Of a stretch of 64,000 bases of DNA, positions 63,197 through 64,000 are shown piece by piece. Every line of letters begins with the position of its first letter. Positions within the stretch are counted from its first letter, which is position 1. The stretch is from Variovorax sp. TBS-050B (GTDB lineage: Bacteria; Pseudomonadota; Gammaproteobacteria; Burkholderiales; Burkholderiaceae_C): positions 4,129,001-4,193,000 of the forward strand of contig NZ_JARXYR010000002.1 in the NCBI RefSeq assembly GCF_029893635.1, written 5' to 3'. The notes under the pieces were generated by a model. The model worked only from the letters and a program-made list of their open reading frames with translations. It was not told the DNA's origin and ran no database searches. The position numbers were made by a program, and so were the translations under genes.

Positions 63197-64000
63197 CGGC
63201 GCAAAGTGTCGGCGTATCGCGCTGCAGTTGCACGTGCAGCGCTGAAAATCTTTGTTGCAGCGCCTCGGTCTTCTCGGGCGCGTCGAGCCAGTCGAGCGTG
63301 GCGCGGGCCAGTGCCTCGGGCGTCGCGGCCTCCTGCAGCAGCTCGGGCACCACGAACTCGTTGGAAAGGATGTTCGGCAGGCCGACCCAGGGCTGGAGTT
63401 GCTTGCGCTGCATCAGCCGCCAGGTGAGCGAATTCATGTTGTAGGCGATGACCATCGGCCGCTTGAACAGCGCGGCCTCCAGCGTGGCGGTGCCGCTCGC
63501 GATCAGCGTGGCATCGCAGGCGGCCAGCGCCGCATGCGACTGGCCGTCGAGCAGCGTCACGCGGCCGGCCGCGCCGCTGGCCTGCAGCAGCGCCTCGACC
63601 TCCACGCGCAGCCCCGGCAGGATGGGCGCCACGAACTGCAGCGCCGGCTTTGCCTTCAGCATCAGCGCAGCGGCCGCGAAGAATCGCGCGGCCAGATAGC
63701 GCACTTCGGAGCGCCGGCTGCCGGGCAGCAGCGCCACGACCTGCGCATCCGGCGCCAGGCCCAGGGCCGCGCGGGCCGCGGCGCGGTCGGGCGTCATCGG
63801 GATCACGTTGGCGAGCGGATGGCCGACGTAGCTGCCCTGCACGCCCTGCGCCTCGAGCAGCGCGGGCTCGAATGGAAAGATGCACAGCACATGGTCCGCC
63901 GCGGCACGGATCTTTTCGATGCGGTCGGCGCGCCAGGCCCAGATCGAGGGGCAGACGAAATGCACCGTCTTCATGCCGCGGCTGCGCAGGCCGGCCTCGA
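63168..64000 (-). CDS. lpxB: Lipid A disaccharide synthase (N-terminus outside window)
   Basis: C-terminal 277 residues of LpxB, which joins UDP-diacylglucosamine and lipid X. Typical segments are [61 protein letters not shown] and RMLGLPN-like [18 protein letters not shown]. The frame is open to the window edge, so the start lies beyond 64000. It is followed by rnhB with an overlap. It belongs to the same pathway as lpxK, kdsB and kdoO elsewhere in the window. Confidence 0.94.
   Translation of the reverse strand, partial: EAGLRSRGMKTVHFVCPSIWAWRADRIEKIRAAADHVLCIFPFEPALLEAQGVQGSYVGHPLANVIPMTPDRAAARAALGLAPDAQVVALLPGSRRSEVRYLAARFFAAAALMLKAKPALQFVAPILPGLRVEVEALLQASGAAGRVTLLDGQSHAALAACDATLIASGTATLEAALFKRPMVIAYNMNSLTWRLMQRKQLQPWVGLPNILSNEFVVPELLQEAATPEALARATLDWLDAPEKTEALQQRFSALHVQLQRDTPTLCADAIQKVLEG

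Overview
The window is GC-rich chromosomal DNA of a betaproteobacterium. Gene content and order (clpS-clpA next to icd; glmM-folP-ftsH-rlmE-yhbY; carA-carB-greA; lpxB-rnhB-trmH; exbB-exbD-lpxK-kdsB-adk) point to Comamonadaceae, most likely Variovorax or a close relative. This is judged from protein and synteny resemblance, not from a search. No tRNA, rRNA, CRISPR array, insertion sequence or prophage block was seen.

Layout. 1-2037 (minus): edge of a probable aryl-polyene-type cluster (AMP ligase, COG4648 membrane protein, acyl carrier protein). 2139-3659: HerA/YjgR-type ATPase. 3706-6019: ECF sigma factor with an NrsF-type anti-sigma factor, facing two small genes of unknown function. 6065-16543: about 10 kb for nucleobase uptake and breakdown: URC1 and URC4 homologues, uracil phosphoribosyltransferase, a BMP-type ABC importer, a lipoprotein nucleosidase and cytosine deaminase. 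The importer part is preceded by a textbook sigma-54 promoter. 16544-21267: an OmpR/EnvZ-type two-component system divergent from a secreted protein, an EF-hand lipoprotein, a fatty acid hydroxylase and an esterase, with a strong paired operator between. 21276-31920: sirtuin, sbcB, cardiolipin synthase, clpA-clpS, icd, two small secreted basic proteins, a DUF192 protein and sodB. 31976-39783: xseA, exbBD, lpxK, a Trm112-like protein, kdsB, adk, asparaginase, lexA with two SOS boxes, and a small unknown. 39874-47732: hydroxyacid dehydrogenase, MFS transporter and an acyl-CoA catabolism set with its own Crp/Fnr regulator. 47798-54656: GNAT, glmM, folP, ftsH, rlmE, yhbY and a glycosyltransferase-like gene. 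54697-61534: carA, an ORF6N-domain gene, carB, kdoO, greA and a DUF4149 gene. 61676-64000: trmH-type methyltransferase, rnhB and the start-truncated lpxB.

How the parts work together. The best candidate for an under-described system is the nucleobase island. Its products could cleave nucleosides at the cell surface, import the bases, deaminate cytosine to uracil, convert uracil to UMP and open the ring by the URC route; the sigma-54 promoter would tie import to nitrogen limitation. Several genes concern the envelope: lpxK, kdsB, lpxB and kdoO for lipid A-Kdo, plus cls and exbBD. Two families of dispersed intergenic repeats occur, each in two copies. carA appears to carry a one-base insertion near its start, and the gene at 5115 may be similarly affected, so either sequence errors or real lesions should be considered.
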